The notes beneath the pieces are model-generated. The model did no database searches. It was not told the origin of the DNA and saw nothing but the letters and a program-made list of their open reading frames with translations. Of a stretch of DNA of 64,000 nt, positions 28,068 through 37,642 are shown piece after piece. How positions within the stretch are numbered: position 1 is the stretch's first letter; each line of letters begins with the position of its first letter. The DNA is from Tautonia marina (GTDB lineage Bacteria; Planctomycetota; Planctomycetia; Isosphaerales; Isosphaeraceae). The translations under genes and the position numbers were made by a program. The stretch covers positions 62,001 through 126,000 of the forward strand of contig NZ_WEZF01000006.1 in assembly GCF_009177065.1 (NCBI RefSeq), read 5' to 3'.

Positions 28068-29456
28068 TTAGAAACTTTTTTCAGACTTCCACCAGTCCGG
28101 CCCGTCTCCCAGGATCGAAGCGTTCAACTCCAGCAACTGCTCGGTCATTTGCTTGAACCGCTCCGGTTCCTGAGCGGAGAGGTCGGTCGTTTCCCGTGGA
28201 TCTTCCTCGACGTTGAACAGGAGGAACCTGGTGAGATCAACGTTCCCCACAATCTTCCAGTCACCGACCCGCATGGCGATCCGGCTGTCGGGGCTGGAGA
28301 TGTGTGTCCTCCAGTAGAGCGGAACCGGGCGCTCGACCGGCTTGCCTGCAAAGGCTGGGATCATGCTCACGCCGTCGATCACCCGATCATCGGGTAAGGG
28401 GATGCCGACAATCTCGCAGATGGTGCTGAAGATGTCGGAGCCGATGACCGGCACATTGCTCACCGATCCCGGCTCGATCTGACCGGGCCAGCGAACAATG
28501 CCGGGAACTCGAATGCCCCCTTCGAAGTCGTCGCGCTTGCGACCGCGCAAGCCGCCGGTCGACCCCTGGTTTCGGTTGCGTTGCGAGTTCGGATTGGCCG
28601 GATCACCAAGTCCGTCACCCTCGGGGCCGTTGTCGGAGGTGAAAAAGACGATTGTTGAGTCGGTCAAACCCTGGCGGTCCAGTTCCGCCATCAGCATCCC
28701 AAACGCATGATCAAGCTGGGTGACGTTGCCGTGATGTTGGAGAACGCCGGGGTTGTCGGTCTGATCTTCGTAACGCGCCATGAACCTCGGGTCCGACTCG
28801 ATCGGTAGGTGCGGCTCATGCGTCCAGACCTGGAGATAGAAGGGCGCATCGGGATTCCGATGCTCTCGGAGCCACTCGATTCCTTCCTCCGCCACCAGAA
28901 CGGCCGAGAACCCCTCCATCGGCCCGACCGGTTCGCCGTTGCGGACAAAGTTTTCGGGATTCTTGTGCGTTGGCGCGGCGTTGTTCTGGGTGGCGAACCA
29001 GTAGTCGAAGCCGTGATCGCTCGGCTGTGGCTGTTCCGGTGAGTTGAACATCCCGTTCAGGTGCCACTTCCCCACATGGGCGGTCTCATACCCCTGATCC
29101 TTGAGCAATCGAGCAATCGTGATTTCCGAAGGACGCAGATGCACTGGATGCCCCTCCGGAATCCATCGAAATACGCCGTTGCGATACGGCGTCCGTCCCG
29201 TCAGGATCGCCGACCGAGAGGGAGAGCAGACCCCGCAGGCCGAGTAGCACTGCGTGAACCGGACTCCTTGTTCGGCGAACTGGTCGAGGTTCGGCGTCTC
29301 GATCATCGGGTGCCCGTAGCAGCCAAGGTCCCCCCAGCCGAGGTCGTCGGCCAGAAAGACCACGATGTTCGGTGGGCGTTCGGCCTCATCCGCGGCCTGA
29401 GCCGCCGAAACCAAGACGCCGAGCAGGAGGGCCATCGAGAGGGATCTGGATGTCAT
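28068..29456 (-). CDS. Sulfatase (arylsulfatase family), exported
   Basis: A 462-aa type I sulfatase with a signal peptide (residues 1-22). FLADDLGWGD supplies metal-binding Asp37/Asp38; Cys77 in CSPSRSAILTGR is the residue converted to formylglycine. GKWHL and the later FTSDNGPEG are further active-site blocks. It removes sulfate esters, probably from an extracellular sulfated polysaccharide. ATG 29456 has AGGAG 7 nt upstream (29464-29468), better than the earlier codons at 29459 and 29471. The stop of the upstream sulfatase gene is at 29468-29470, so the two genes form an operon. Confidence 0.92.
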   Translation of the reverse strand: MTSRSLSMALLLGVLVSAAQAADEAERPPNIVVFLADDLGWGDLGCYGHPMIETPNLDQFAEQGVRFTQCYSACGVCSPSRSAILTGRTPYRNGVFRWIPEGHPVHLRPSEITIARLLKDQGYETAHVGKWHLNGMFNSPEQPQPSDHGFDYWFATQNNAAPTHKNPENFVRNGEPVGPMEGFSAVLVAEEGIEWLREHRNPDAPFYLQVWTHEPHLPIESDPRFMARYEDQTDNPGVLQHHGNVTQLDHAFGMLMAELDRQGLTDSTIVFFTSDNGPEGDGLGDPANPNSQRNRNQGSTGGLRGRKRDDFEGGIRVPGIVRWPGQIEPGSVSNVPVIGSDIFSTICEIVGIPLPDDRVIDGVSMIPAFAGKPVERPVPLYWRTHISSPDSRIAMRVGDWKIVGNVDLTRFLLFNVEEDPRETTDLSAQEPERFKQMTEQLLELNASILGDGPDWWKSEKSF

Positions 29457-29467
29457 CATAACTCTCC

Positions 29468-31246
29468 TCACGGGGTGTCGCGACGGACGCTGACGAAGTA
29501 GGCCCCTCGCGATCCTTCGGGGCCTTCAAACCACGTTTGCAACGATGTCGGGCCGGCCTCCAGTTCCACGCGGAAGGTGATGGCGACATCTTCCGGCCCG
29601 ACCGGCTTCGAGGCCTCAAGCTCCCCGATCACCACTCGCGCATCATGAGCGATCGGGCCGGGGCCGTCGTTGATTGGCCTCGGCTCCTGCGTCGGCCATC
29701 GTCGCAGTTCGATCGTATAAACGCCGTCCCGATCGACCTCGATGTTCCAGATGCCGTTCCGGACAAGTCCTTCGCGGATCATCGTCTGGTTCCACGGCGG
29801 ATTTTCCTCCGCCCCGGTCCAGTCGTGGCAGGTCAGCCGAGTCGGGTTTTCCGCGTCGGAGCCGACAACGATCCGCGCCACTCGATCGTGAGTCCGGGAA
29901 ACATCGTCCCACCAACGATCGTAAATGGCGCGTAGGGCTGTGACCGTTTCGGGAAGATCGGCCGCTCGATCCTTGCTCTGGCCGGGATCCTCTCCGATCT
30001 CATACAGTTCCGTCCCGTTGACGAGCCGCCATTCTTCGGTCATGACCGCGCATTGGCGATACTTTTGCGGCTCGTCGATCCGTTGCGATTCCACCACGAT
30101 CGCCCGCTCGGGCCAGTCGATGGCGTTTCCGCGGAGCAGGGGGGCGAGGCTCCGGCCATCGAACGCGACCCCCTCCGGCCGGTCGAGGTCGCACAGTTCG
30201 ATCAAGGTCGGGAACAGGTCGAGATGAGCCGATAGGTGCTCGACATCTCGACCTCCGCCGATTCCACCCTGGGGCCACCGAACGAAACACGGGACACGAT
30301 GGCCTCCATCGTACGGGCTGCCTTTCTGTCCTCGCATCCCCGCGTTGTAACCGAGCTCCCCCCGCACTCCGGAGGCGGTACCGTTGTCGGTCATGAAGAT
30401 GACAATCGTGTTGTCGGCCAGTCCCCGATCCTCCAGCGCCGCGAGCAATCGACCGACATTCTCATCAATGTTCGTGATCATCCCGTAAAACGCGGCGTTC
30501 GGCACGTTCGGGTTCTCAGCGTACATCGCTTCGTACGCCTCAGGAACCAGGTACGGGGAATGGGGGGCATTGGTGGCGAGGTAGCAAAAGAAGGGCTTCT
30601 GCGCTTCACTCTGCTCGGTGAGAAACTGGAGCGCCGCATCGAACCAGACATCGGTGCAATATCCGAAGGTCGGACGCGGCGTGCCATTCTCCATGAACAG
30701 ATCATCAAAGTAATCATTTCCCCAGGAATCCGGGGTCTGGCCAACCCCTCCTCCGCCATGAATCAAGGAGTGTTCGAATCCGAAGTCCTGAGGCCGAGAG
30801 GGAAAGTTGTCTCCCAGATGCCACTTGCCAAAGATCCCCGTCGCGTAGCCGGAGCGGGCGAACACCTCGGCCATCGTGGTTTCGTCTCGATGGAGGATCG
30901 AACGCCCCCGAATCGTGTGCCAGACCCCGACCCGGCCTGAGTACCGGCCGGTCATCAAGGCCGATCGCGTGGGCGAACAGGTCGGATCGACATGAAAATC
31001 GGTCAGGCGAACGCTCTCGGCATGCAAGGCGTCGAGATTCGGCGTTCGGATAATCGGATTGCCGTGACAGGCCAGGTCGCCGTAGCCCTGATCATCGGTC
31101 ATGATAAGCAAGACATTCGGCCGTCGAGCGACCTCTGCGTCCTGCCCCTGGCTTGTCGACTCGAACGCAAGCAAGGTCGTCAGCACGACCCCGAGCGCCC
31201 TCCACCCAATCCCTCGCCAACGATTGCGTCCGATTCGATCCATCAT
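29468..31246 (-). CDS. Sulfatase with C-terminal extension, exported
   Basis: A 592-aa type I sulfatase. After the signal segment come metal-binding MTDDQGYGD, formylglycine site Cys90 in CSPTRSALMTGR, GKWHLGD and FMTDNGTASG. It is about 130 residues longer than its partner; the extra C-terminal part (NGIWNIEVDRDGVYTIELRR and later) looks like a beta-sandwich, possibly for substrate binding. The start is one of two adjacent ATGs (31246 or 31243), GGAG 5 or 8 nt upstream. It is the first gene of the sulfatase pair and divergent from the SGNH-dehydrogenase gene. Confidence 0.92.
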   Translation of the reverse strand: MMDRIGRNRWRGIGWRALGVVLTTLLAFESTSQGQDAEVARRPNVLLIMTDDQGYGDLACHGNPIIRTPNLDALHAESVRLTDFHVDPTCSPTRSALMTGRYSGRVGVWHTIRGRSILHRDETTMAEVFARSGYATGIFGKWHLGDNFPSRPQDFGFEHSLIHGGGGVGQTPDSWGNDYFDDLFMENGTPRPTFGYCTDVWFDAALQFLTEQSEAQKPFFCYLATNAPHSPYLVPEAYEAMYAENPNVPNAAFYGMITNIDENVGRLLAALEDRGLADNTIVIFMTDNGTASGVRGELGYNAGMRGQKGSPYDGGHRVPCFVRWPQGGIGGGRDVEHLSAHLDLFPTLIELCDLDRPEGVAFDGRSLAPLLRGNAIDWPERAIVVESQRIDEPQKYRQCAVMTEEWRLVNGTELYEIGEDPGQSKDRAADLPETVTALRAIYDRWWDDVSRTHDRVARIVVGSDAENPTRLTCHDWTGAEENPPWNQTMIREGLVRNGIWNIEVDRDGVYTIELRRWPTQEPRPINDGPGPIAHDARVVIGELEASKPVGPEDVAITFRVELEAGPTSLQTWFEGPEGSRGAYFVSVRRDTP

Positions 31247-31432
31247 GCTTGCTCCGGTTCGATTGCGTCCGGACCCTTTGACGTGAAGATGGACGACCTC
31301 GTGGAGTCCCGCTCCGGCCGGAGTATAATAGGCGATCACTAAGGCCGTCCACCGGCCAACGTTCAGACGTGAGTCAATCCGACCAAACGTCTCTTCTCCT
31401 CTCCGAGTTCAACACCCCGCGAGACGAGCACC

Positions 31433-34084
31433 ATGAGAGCGACCGCCGTGATCTGGTCCGTGATGGCCCTGGCGACGCTGGCGTCGCCGCAGGTTTCCAT
31501 CCCTCAGGCTATCGCCCAAGCCGAAGCCCCAGAACGGCTCATCCTCGAAAAGGGGGACCGGATTGTTCTGATCGGGAACACCCTGGCCGAGCGCATGCAA
31601 TATTTTGGCCACTGGGAAACCCTGCTCCATAGCCGCTTCCCCGAGCTGGAACTGGTGGTTCGGAATCTTGGCTGGTCCGCCGACGAGTTGACTCTGCGGC
31701 CCCGGTCGCAGGACTTCCAGGACCACGGCCATACTCTGCAGGACCACAAGCCCGACGTCGTGATCGCCGCCTTCGGCTACAACGAGTCGTTCGCCGGTCC
31801 TGAAGGTCTGGACAGCTTTCGACGCGACCTGGATGCGTTTATCGATGAAACCACCTCCACCGCCTACAACGGCGAATCGCCGCCAACCCTCGTGCTGCTC
31901 TCTCCCATCGCCCACGAGGACCTCGGCAAGCGGACCCTCCCGGACGGAGCCACCAACAACGAGAACCTTGCCCTCTACACCGAGGCGATGGCCGAGATCG
32001 CCCAGGACAAAGGGGTCCTGTTCATTGACCTCTTTCACCCGACCCGAGAGCAATTCGAAGCGGATGACGAGCCCTGGACCTTCAACGGCGTCCACCTGAC
32101 TGACGACGGCTACCGCAAGCTCGCCCCGATCCTCGACGAGAGTCTGTTCGGTCCCAGGCCCGGCCCCGATTCCATTGCCGCCGATCTTGACGCACTCCGC
32201 GCAGAGGTCCAGGAAAAGAACAAACAGTTCTTTTATGACCATCGCGCCGTTAACGGCTTCTATATTTACGGTGGCCGCAAAGAGCCCTTTGGCGTGGTCA
32301 ATTTTCCGGCCGAATTCGCCAAGCTTCGCAAGATGATCGAGGTCCGCGACGGCCGCATCTGGGAAGTCGCCCGGGGCAACGAGGTGCCCGACGAGATTGA
32401 CGACTCCGGGACCGGCGAGTTTGTCACCATCGAAAGTAATGTTCAAGGACCGATCAAAATCACCTCTCCCGAAGAAGCCCTTGAGAGCTTCACCCTGCCC
32501 GAAGGCTTCGAGATCAACCTCTTCGCCTCCGAGCAGGACTTCCCCGACCTGAAAAACCCCTGTCAGTTCGCCTTCGACACCAAGGGACGCCTCTGGGTCA
32601 CGACCATGGCGTCGTACCCGATGTACCTGCCCGGTACCCCCGTCGATGACAAGGTCCTCATCCTCGAAGACACCGACGGCGACGGCAAGGCCGACAAGCA
32701 GACCATCTTCGCCAGAGGCTTGCATATTCCGACCGGGATCGAGATCGGCGACGGCGGCGCTTATGTGGCTCAGCAGCCGAACCTGGCGTTCATCAAGGAT
32801 ACCGACGGCGACGACATTGCCGACGAGTACTCCTACCGCCTCCACGGCTTCGACTCGGCCGACTCGCACCACTCGATCAGCGCCTTCACCTGGGGCCCTG
32901 ACGGCGCGCTTTACTTCCAGGAAGGCACGTTCCACCACTCGCAGATCGAGACCCCTCACGGCCCGACCCGCGTCAAGAACGCCGGGGTCTTCCGCTACGA
33001 GCCGTTGACCGAGAAGCTCGACATCTTCGTCTCCTATCCCTTCGCCAACCCCTGGGGGCACTACTTCGACCGCTGGGGCCAGAACTTCGTGGCCGACGCC
33101 TCCGGCGGCGCGAACTATTACGGCACCGCCTTCTCGGGCGATGTCGATTACCCGCGCAAGCATCCGAGGCTCAACGAGTTCCTCGTCAAGCAGTGGCGGC
33201 CGACCTCCGGTTGCGAACTCGTCTCCAGCCGCAACTTCCCCGACGATTGGCAGGGGAACTATCTGATCAACAACTGCATCGGCTTCCACGGCGTCCTCAA
33301 CTACTCGATGCGTGAGGAAGACTCCGGCTTTGCCGCCGACCCGGCCGAACCGCTCGTGCGGTCGAGTGACACCAACTTCCGGCCGGTCGATCTCGAATTC
33401 GGTCCCGATGGCGCGCTTTACCTTGTCGATTGGTTCAACCCCCTGATCGGCCACATGCAGCACTCGATTCGCGACCCGAACCGAGACGCCGTCCACGGCC
33501 GGATCTGGCGGATTCACTACACCGGCAAGCCTCTCGTCGAACCGGCCAAGATCGCCGGCGAGCCCATTCCCGCCCTGCTCGATCTGCTCAAGGAATACGA
33601 GGACCGGACTCGCTACCGTGCCCGGATCGAGCTGCGGACCCGAGACACGGACGAGGTCATGTCTGCCCTCGACGACTGGGTCGCCAACCTCGACCAGGAC
33701 GATCCCGAGTACTGGCGGCACATGCTCGAAGCCCTCTGGGTGCACCAGCAGCACGACGTTGTCGATCAGGACTTCCTGCAAACCCTCCTGACCTGCCCCG
33801 AGCCCAAGGCCCGCGCTGCCGCCTCCCGCGTGCTCGGCTACTGGCGAGACCGGCTCGACAACCCGCTTGGGTTGCTCCAGCAGCAGGTCAACGACGATCA
33901 CCCCCGCGTCCGGCTCGAAGCCGTTCGAGCCCTGAGCTTCTTCGAAGGGGACGACGCCCTCCTCGCTCAAGAAATCGCGCTCGAATCGCTCCTGCATCCC
34001 CAGGATTACTACCTGGAGTACACCCTGAACGAGACGAATGCGACGCTCAGCGAACGCATCCTGAACCTCTCCGCCGGGGAGTGA
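31433..34084 (+). CDS. SGNH-hydrolase-like domain fused to PVC-type membrane-bound dehydrogenase
   Basis: An 883-aa exported protein. The signal peptide is at about 1-28. The N-terminal domain (about 38-245) has the SGNH fold pattern: block I DRIVLIGNTLAERMQ (Asn in place of the catalytic Ser-bearing GDS), block II RNLGWSADE, block III GYNES, block V NGVHLTDDGY. The PVC dehydrogenase domain follows (about 355-700; DTKGRLWVTTMASYPMY, WGPDGALYFQEGTFHH, GPDGALYLVDWFNP), then HEAT-like helices. No heme motif is present; the cytochrome is supplied by the next gene. Signature-poor block I makes esterase activity uncertain. The substrate may be an acylated or sulfated sugar, given the divergent sulfatases. 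Confidence 0.88.
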   Translation: MRATAVIWSVMALATLASPQVSIPQAIAQAEAPERLILEKGDRIVLIGNTLAERMQYFGHWETLLHSRFPELELVVRNLGWSADELTLRPRSQDFQDHGHTLQDHKPDVVIAAFGYNESFAGPEGLDSFRRDLDAFIDETTSTAYNGESPPTLVLLSPIAHEDLGKRTLPDGATNNENLALYTEAMAEIAQDKGVLFIDLFHPTREQFEADDEPWTFNGVHLTDDGYRKLAPILDESLFGPRPGPDSIAADLDALRAEVQEKNKQFFYDHRAVNGFYIYGGRKEPFGVVNFPAEFAKLRKMIEVRDGRIWEVARGNEVPDEIDDSGTGEFVTIESNVQGPIKITSPEEALESFTLPEGFEINLFASEQDFPDLKNPCQFAFDTKGRLWVTTMASYPMYLPGTPVDDKVLILEDTDGDGKADKQTIFARGLHIPTGIEIGDGGAYVAQQPNLAFIKDTDGDDIADEYSYRLHGFDSADSHHSISAFTWGPDGALYFQEGTFHHSQIETPHGPTRVKNAGVFRYEPLTEKLDIFVSYPFANPWGHYFDRWGQNFVADASGGANYYGTAFSGDVDYPRKHPRLNEFLVKQWRPTSGCELVSSRNFPDDWQGNYLINNCIGFHGVLNYSMREEDSGFAADPAEPLVRSSDTNFRPVDLEFGPDGALYLVDWFNPLIGHMQHSIRDPNRDAVHGRIWRIHYTGKPLVEPAKIAGEPIPALLDLLKEYEDRTRYRARIELRTRDTDEVMSALDDWVANLDQDDPEYWRHMLEALWVHQQHDVVDQDFLQTLLTCPEPKARAAASRVLGYWRDRLDNPLGLLQQQVNDDHPRVRLEAVRALSFFEGDDALLAQEIALESLLHPQDYYLEYTLNETNATLSERILNLSAGE

Positions 34085-34114
34085 TCCTTCGTCACTGGAA
34101 CGTTCCTCTCTTAA

Positions 34115-34245
34115 CCCTCTTCCCCGCTCCGCTCGCGGGGGAGAGGGTGGCCGAAGGCCGGGTGAGGGGGGCTGTAACTCGAACGTTACGGCTCGTGATC
34201 CGGCCAGAAACCCCTCACTCGGCCTGTTCCCCGCGATCGGGGGGC
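34115..34245. repeat. REP-like palindromic element, inverted doublet
   Basis: Hairpin one is CCCTCTTCCCCGC / GCGGGGGAGAGGG (34115-34127, 34135-34147); hairpin two is CCCCG-CGAT-CGGGG (34229-34242). GGCCGGGTGAGGGG (34156-34169) is repeated inverted, with one change, at 34211-34224. A small GTAAC-GTTAC hairpin (34174-34189) lies in the centre. It fills the gap between two genes of one operon and looks like the widespread extragenic palindrome type. Confidence 0.6.
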
Positions 34246-34341
34246 GGGTGACACGCGACGAGGATTGTCCCCAGTCTCCGACCAACAGCCCGCCCGGCTG
34301 CCCCACCTGAACCGCTCTCGAAGCCCGACCGAGGTTTCCCG

Positions 34342-36168
34342 ATGATCCCGACCGTTTCGGCGCTCCCAAGGGGAGCAAACTGCCAGCGTCTCTTGATGCT
34401 CATGGCCCTGATGCTTCTGGCCGGTCTTCCCGGAGCCGTCCGAGCCCAGGACCAGGAAAGCGCGATGGTCCGGATGCTCCGGAGCGGCCGAGTTCCCGAC
34501 GATCGCCAGGGGACGCTGATCACCCTGATCGGCCGCCAGGGGTCCCCCAACGACCTCGGGTTCCTGCTCGAACTGGCCACCGATCCGGAACTTGCGTCCG
34601 ACGCCAACCGTCGCCTCGCCCTCGATGCGCTCACTCAGGCCGCCCGCAACCGCAGCGTGTTCCCCGAGGGTGACCGCTCCCGGATCGCCGCCCTGTTCCA
34701 GGGTGACACCACTCCGGATGATGACGAGGCCCGCCTCTCGGCCATCCGTCTTGCTGGGGCGTGGAAGGTCGAGGAAGCCAGTAATCCCCTTGCCGTCATC
34801 GCTGCCAAGCCCGACGAACCGCGAGCCTTGCGCGAGGCCTCGCTCATTGCCCTCGCTGACATCGGGGGCCCTGCCAGCCGGAAGGCAATCGAATCACTGG
34901 CCAGCCCCGAACAGCCGAAGTCCGTTCGCGTCCCGGCGATCGCAGCACTGGTCAGTCTCGATGTCGATGCCGCCGCCGATCGGGCCGTCGCGGCCCTGGC
35001 CGAAGGCATTGGCGATCTTGACGACATCGCTCCCTTGATGACCGCCTTCCTCGACCGTCAGGTCGGCCCGGAACGGCTTGCCGCCGAGATCCGCGAGCAA
35101 GGGCTTGCCGCCGACCCGGCCAAGCTCGCCCTGCGCTATCTCTACTCCGTGGGCAGGACCGACGCCCCGCTCGTCTCCGCCCTGAGCGATGCCGCCGGCA
35201 TCCTCACCGACCCCGAGCCGATGTCCGACGCCGAGATGCAGCAATTCATCGCCGACGTTCGTGACCACGGCAACCCCGAGCGCGGTGAACGCATCTTCCG
35301 TCGCGAGGACGTCAACTGCACCAAGTGCCACGCCATCAGTGGGGCCGGTGGCAACGTCGGTCCCGACCTCAGCGCCATCGGCGCGAGTTCCCCCCCCGAC
35401 TATCTCACCCGTTCGATCATCACTCCCGAGGAAGCCGTCAAGGAGGAGTACGGAGTCAAGACGGTCCTGACGATCGATGGTCAGATTTTTCAGGGGGTCG
35501 TCAAGGAGTCGAGCGCCGAACGCCTCGTGCTTCGCGAAGCCACCGGGGTCGACCGCGTCATCCCCGTCGATGACATCGAGGACGAGAAATCGGGCGGCTC
35601 ACTGATGCCCGCCGGTCTGGTCAACTTCCTGACCCGCGATGAGTTCGTCGATCTCGTTGCGTTCCTCGACCAGCTCGGGAAACCTGGCCCGTACGCCATC
35701 CGAGCCACCCCGTCAATCCAGCGCTGGGGAGTGCTTCCCTGGCCCGACTCGGGCTCCGAACTCGATCCCGACACCACCGCCTCGACCGGGGTGGCCAAGC
35801 TTCCCCCGTCGATCGCCGAGGCGAATCCCAGCGACTGGCGACCTGTTTACGGCATGACCGGTGGCACCTTGCCGCTTGACGAGGTGACCCAAATGACCGA
35901 GACCCCGGTCGTCGCCCTTCGCGGCGAGGTCGGTGTCATCCGGCCGGGGTTCGTGACCTTTTCGATCGACTCGGCCGAGGGACTCTCTCTCTGGCTCGAC
36001 GGTCAGCCAATCGCCGCCGCGGAATCCGTCTCGGCGGAACTCGCTCCCGGTCGCCATGACCTCGTCATCCGTGTCGACACCGAGGAACGCGCTGCCGAGG
36101 GCATCATGGTTGAGGTCACTCGTTCCCCGGGTTCGCGCGCCGATTTCACCGTCGTCGGTGGCCCCTGA
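34342..36168 (+). CDS. HEAT-repeat protein with C-terminal c-type heme-binding domain
   Basis: A 608-aa exported protein. Signal peptide residues about 15-35 (LLMLMALMLLAGLPGAVRAQ). HEAT-like helical repeats occupy about 40-290. The heme domain carries CTKCH near residue 327 with VGPDLSAIG after it and SLMPAGLVNFLTR near its end, matching the heme modules of the two other dehydrogenases in this window. A C-terminal beta domain (about 450-608) ends with a Gly/Arg-rich segment. It probably accepts electrons from the SGNH-dehydrogenase just upstream, so the usual fused dehydrogenase-cytochrome is split in two. Confidence 0.88.
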   Translation: MIPTVSALPRGANCQRLLMLMALMLLAGLPGAVRAQDQESAMVRMLRSGRVPDDRQGTLITLIGRQGSPNDLGFLLELATDPELASDANRRLALDALTQAARNRSVFPEGDRSRIAALFQGDTTPDDDEARLSAIRLAGAWKVEEASNPLAVIAAKPDEPRALREASLIALADIGGPASRKAIESLASPEQPKSVRVPAIAALVSLDVDAAADRAVAALAEGIGDLDDIAPLMTAFLDRQVGPERLAAEIREQGLAADPAKLALRYLYSVGRTDAPLVSALSDAAGILTDPEPMSDAEMQQFIADVRDHGNPERGERIFRREDVNCTKCHAISGAGGNVGPDLSAIGASSPPDYLTRSIITPEEAVKEEYGVKTVLTIDGQIFQGVVKESSAERLVLREATGVDRVIPVDDIEDEKSGGSLMPAGLVNFLTRDEFVDLVAFLDQLGKPGPYAIRATPSIQRWGVLPWPDSGSELDPDTTASTGVAKLPPSIAEANPSDWRPVYGMTGGTLPLDEVTQMTETPVVALRGEVGVIRPGFVTFSIDSAEGLSLWLDGQPIAAAESVSAELAPGRHDLVIRVDTEERAAEGIMVEVTRSPGSRADFTVVGGP

Positions 36169-36351
36169 GCAACCTCGCTCCCTTCCGATTGAGTGGTCTC
36201 AGTCCGGCAAACGGGCGGGTGGAAGTTTGTGGAGTCAGGTCGGTGCTGACCGGCCCCGCAAGACAGACTTCCGCTTGCCCGATGCCTCGACTCGGCTACA
36301 ATCCGGGCCGTCAAGGAGATCAGACGGCGCGAACTCAGGGAGGATTCGCCG

Positions 36352-37029
36352 ATGAGCAGGCGCAAACGCCGGATCCTGGCCCTGCTCGTGGCCTCGCTCG
36401 TGTGCGGGGTGGCGATCGACCGTCGGCACGAGGTTCTTGAGAAGCGCGTCGCGGTCATCGCTCCCGGCCACCTGGTTCGCGGAGCCTGGCAGCGCTCCTG
36501 GCCCTTGCGGCGGTTGATCGACCGCGAAGGGGTGCGCACGATCGTCACCCTCACGGCGATCAACACCCACGACCCGAAGTACGTCATGCAGCGCAAGGTC
36601 GTCGACCAGGCCGGCATCGATTGGGTCATCGTCCCCATGCGAGGTTCAACCGCCACGATCGAGCAGTTGGCCGAGACTGCAGACCTGCTGGCCGACCCCG
36701 CGAGGCAGCCAGTCTTCTTTCACTGCGTTGCCGGTCATCATCGAACGAACCTCGCCCTGGCGGCCTACCGAATTCGTCACGAGGGCTGGTCGGCGGATCA
36801 GGCCTGGGCCGAGCTCTTGCAGTTTCCCTGGACGAGAGCCGAGGCCGACGCCGACGATCTCCGCCTGATCGAAGCCTTTGCCGCGATCCACCGCGGCCGC
36901 GGCAAGGAGTTGCAGAATGACCCGGAAGCAGATCTTACGGACGATCGCCCGAAGCCTGGCGGTCCTGGCGGTGTTGCTCGTGATCTTCATCGGCTGGCGA
37001 TGGACGACGGGCAACGTCGGCACCGTTGA
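36352..37029 (+). CDS. Dual-specificity/tyrosine phosphatase-like protein, membrane-anchored
   Basis: A 225-aa protein with an N-terminal hydrophobic segment (ILALLVASLVCGVAI). The P-loop HCVAGHHRT has catalytic Cys125 and Arg131, of the CX5R phosphatase type. VDQAGIDWVIVPMRGS resembles the conserved region before the catalytic Asp. The last 37 codons overlap the next gene in another frame, so the natural end may once have been near residue 188. It is a tandem paralogue of the next gene (both about 125 residues from start to Cys). Confidence 0.85.
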   Translation: MSRRKRRILALLVASLVCGVAIDRRHEVLEKRVAVIAPGHLVRGAWQRSWPLRRLIDREGVRTIVTLTAINTHDPKYVMQRKVVDQAGIDWVIVPMRGSTATIEQLAETADLLADPARQPVFFHCVAGHHRTNLALAAYRIRHEGWSADQAWAELLQFPWTRAEADADDLRLIEAFAAIHRGRGKELQNDPEADLTDDRPKPGGPGGVARDLHRLAMDDGQRRHR

Positions 37030-37615
37030 ACCCGGCTCGATCTACCGATCGGCCCAGCTCGACGGCGACTCCCTCTCCCGGCTCATCCAATCCAGGGGGA
37101 TCCGGACGGTGCTCAACCTCCGGGGGCCGAATCCCCAGTCGTCCTGGTACCCCCCCGAGCGCGAGGCGACTCTGAAGGCCGGCGCCACCCTGATCGACGT
37201 GCCGATGTCGTCCGATTACTGGCTCACCCCCGAGCAGGCCGACGAACTGATCGCGCTGCTCGACTCGGCCGAGCGTCCCCTTCTGATCCACTGCCAGTTC
37301 GGTTCCGAGCGAACGGGCCTCGTCTCGTCCATGGCGACGTTGCTCCGGCCCGGCAGCTCGCTCGCCGAGGCCAGGGCCCAGTTCTCCCTCTACTATCTGT
37401 TTCTCCCTCTGGAGGATGGCTTGGTCATGCAGGGGCACCTGCGGCAATATGAGCAATGGCTCGAAGCCGAAGGCCGCTCGCACGATTCCGAAACCTTCCG
37501 CGAATGGATCGCCCGGTCTTACCGACCGGGAACACCGAACCGCTCGCTCTGGCCTTACAACCCGTACCCGCTCCGCGTCGTCACCCGGCCCGAAGACGCG
37601 GCGGTTCGCCACTGA
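36917..37615 (+). CDS. Dual-specificity/tyrosine phosphatase-like protein, membrane-anchored (tandem paralogue)
   Basis: A 232-aa protein; ATG 36917 has AAGGAG 7 nt upstream (36904-36909). Signal-anchor helix residues about 8-28 (RSLAVLAVLLVIFIGW). The P-loop HCQFGSERTG gives Cys126 and Arg132. SIYRSAQLDGDSLSRLIQSR and TVLNLRG match DSP/cyclin-dependent-phosphatase-like family blocks. It lies outside the membrane by predicted topology. Overlaps the previous gene by 113 nt. Substrate unknown; such proteins often act on inositol phosphates, RNA ends or phosphoproteins. Confidence 0.87.
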   Translation: MTRKQILRTIARSLAVLAVLLVIFIGWRWTTGNVGTVEPGSIYRSAQLDGDSLSRLIQSRGIRTVLNLRGPNPQSSWYPPEREATLKAGATLIDVPMSSDYWLTPEQADELIALLDSAERPLLIHCQFGSERTGLVSSMATLLRPGSSLAEARAQFSLYYLFLPLEDGLVMQGHLRQYEQWLEAEGRSHDSETFREWIARSYRPGTPNRSLWPYNPYPLRVVTRPEDAAVRH

Positions 37616-37642
37616 CGCGATCGATTCTGGGAGCGCCGAACG

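Noticed and set aside
31324-31329. A perfect TATAAT box between the sulfatase and the SGNH-dehydrogenase
   Set aside because: No acceptable -35 hexamer lies 16-19 nt upstream on either strand, so it was not called a promoter.
31409-34378. A 989-codon open frame on the minus strand
   Set aside because: It is the complement of the SGNH-dehydrogenase gene, held open by high GC codon bias. It has no family signature and is rich in Gly/Val/Asp/Leu as such shadows are.
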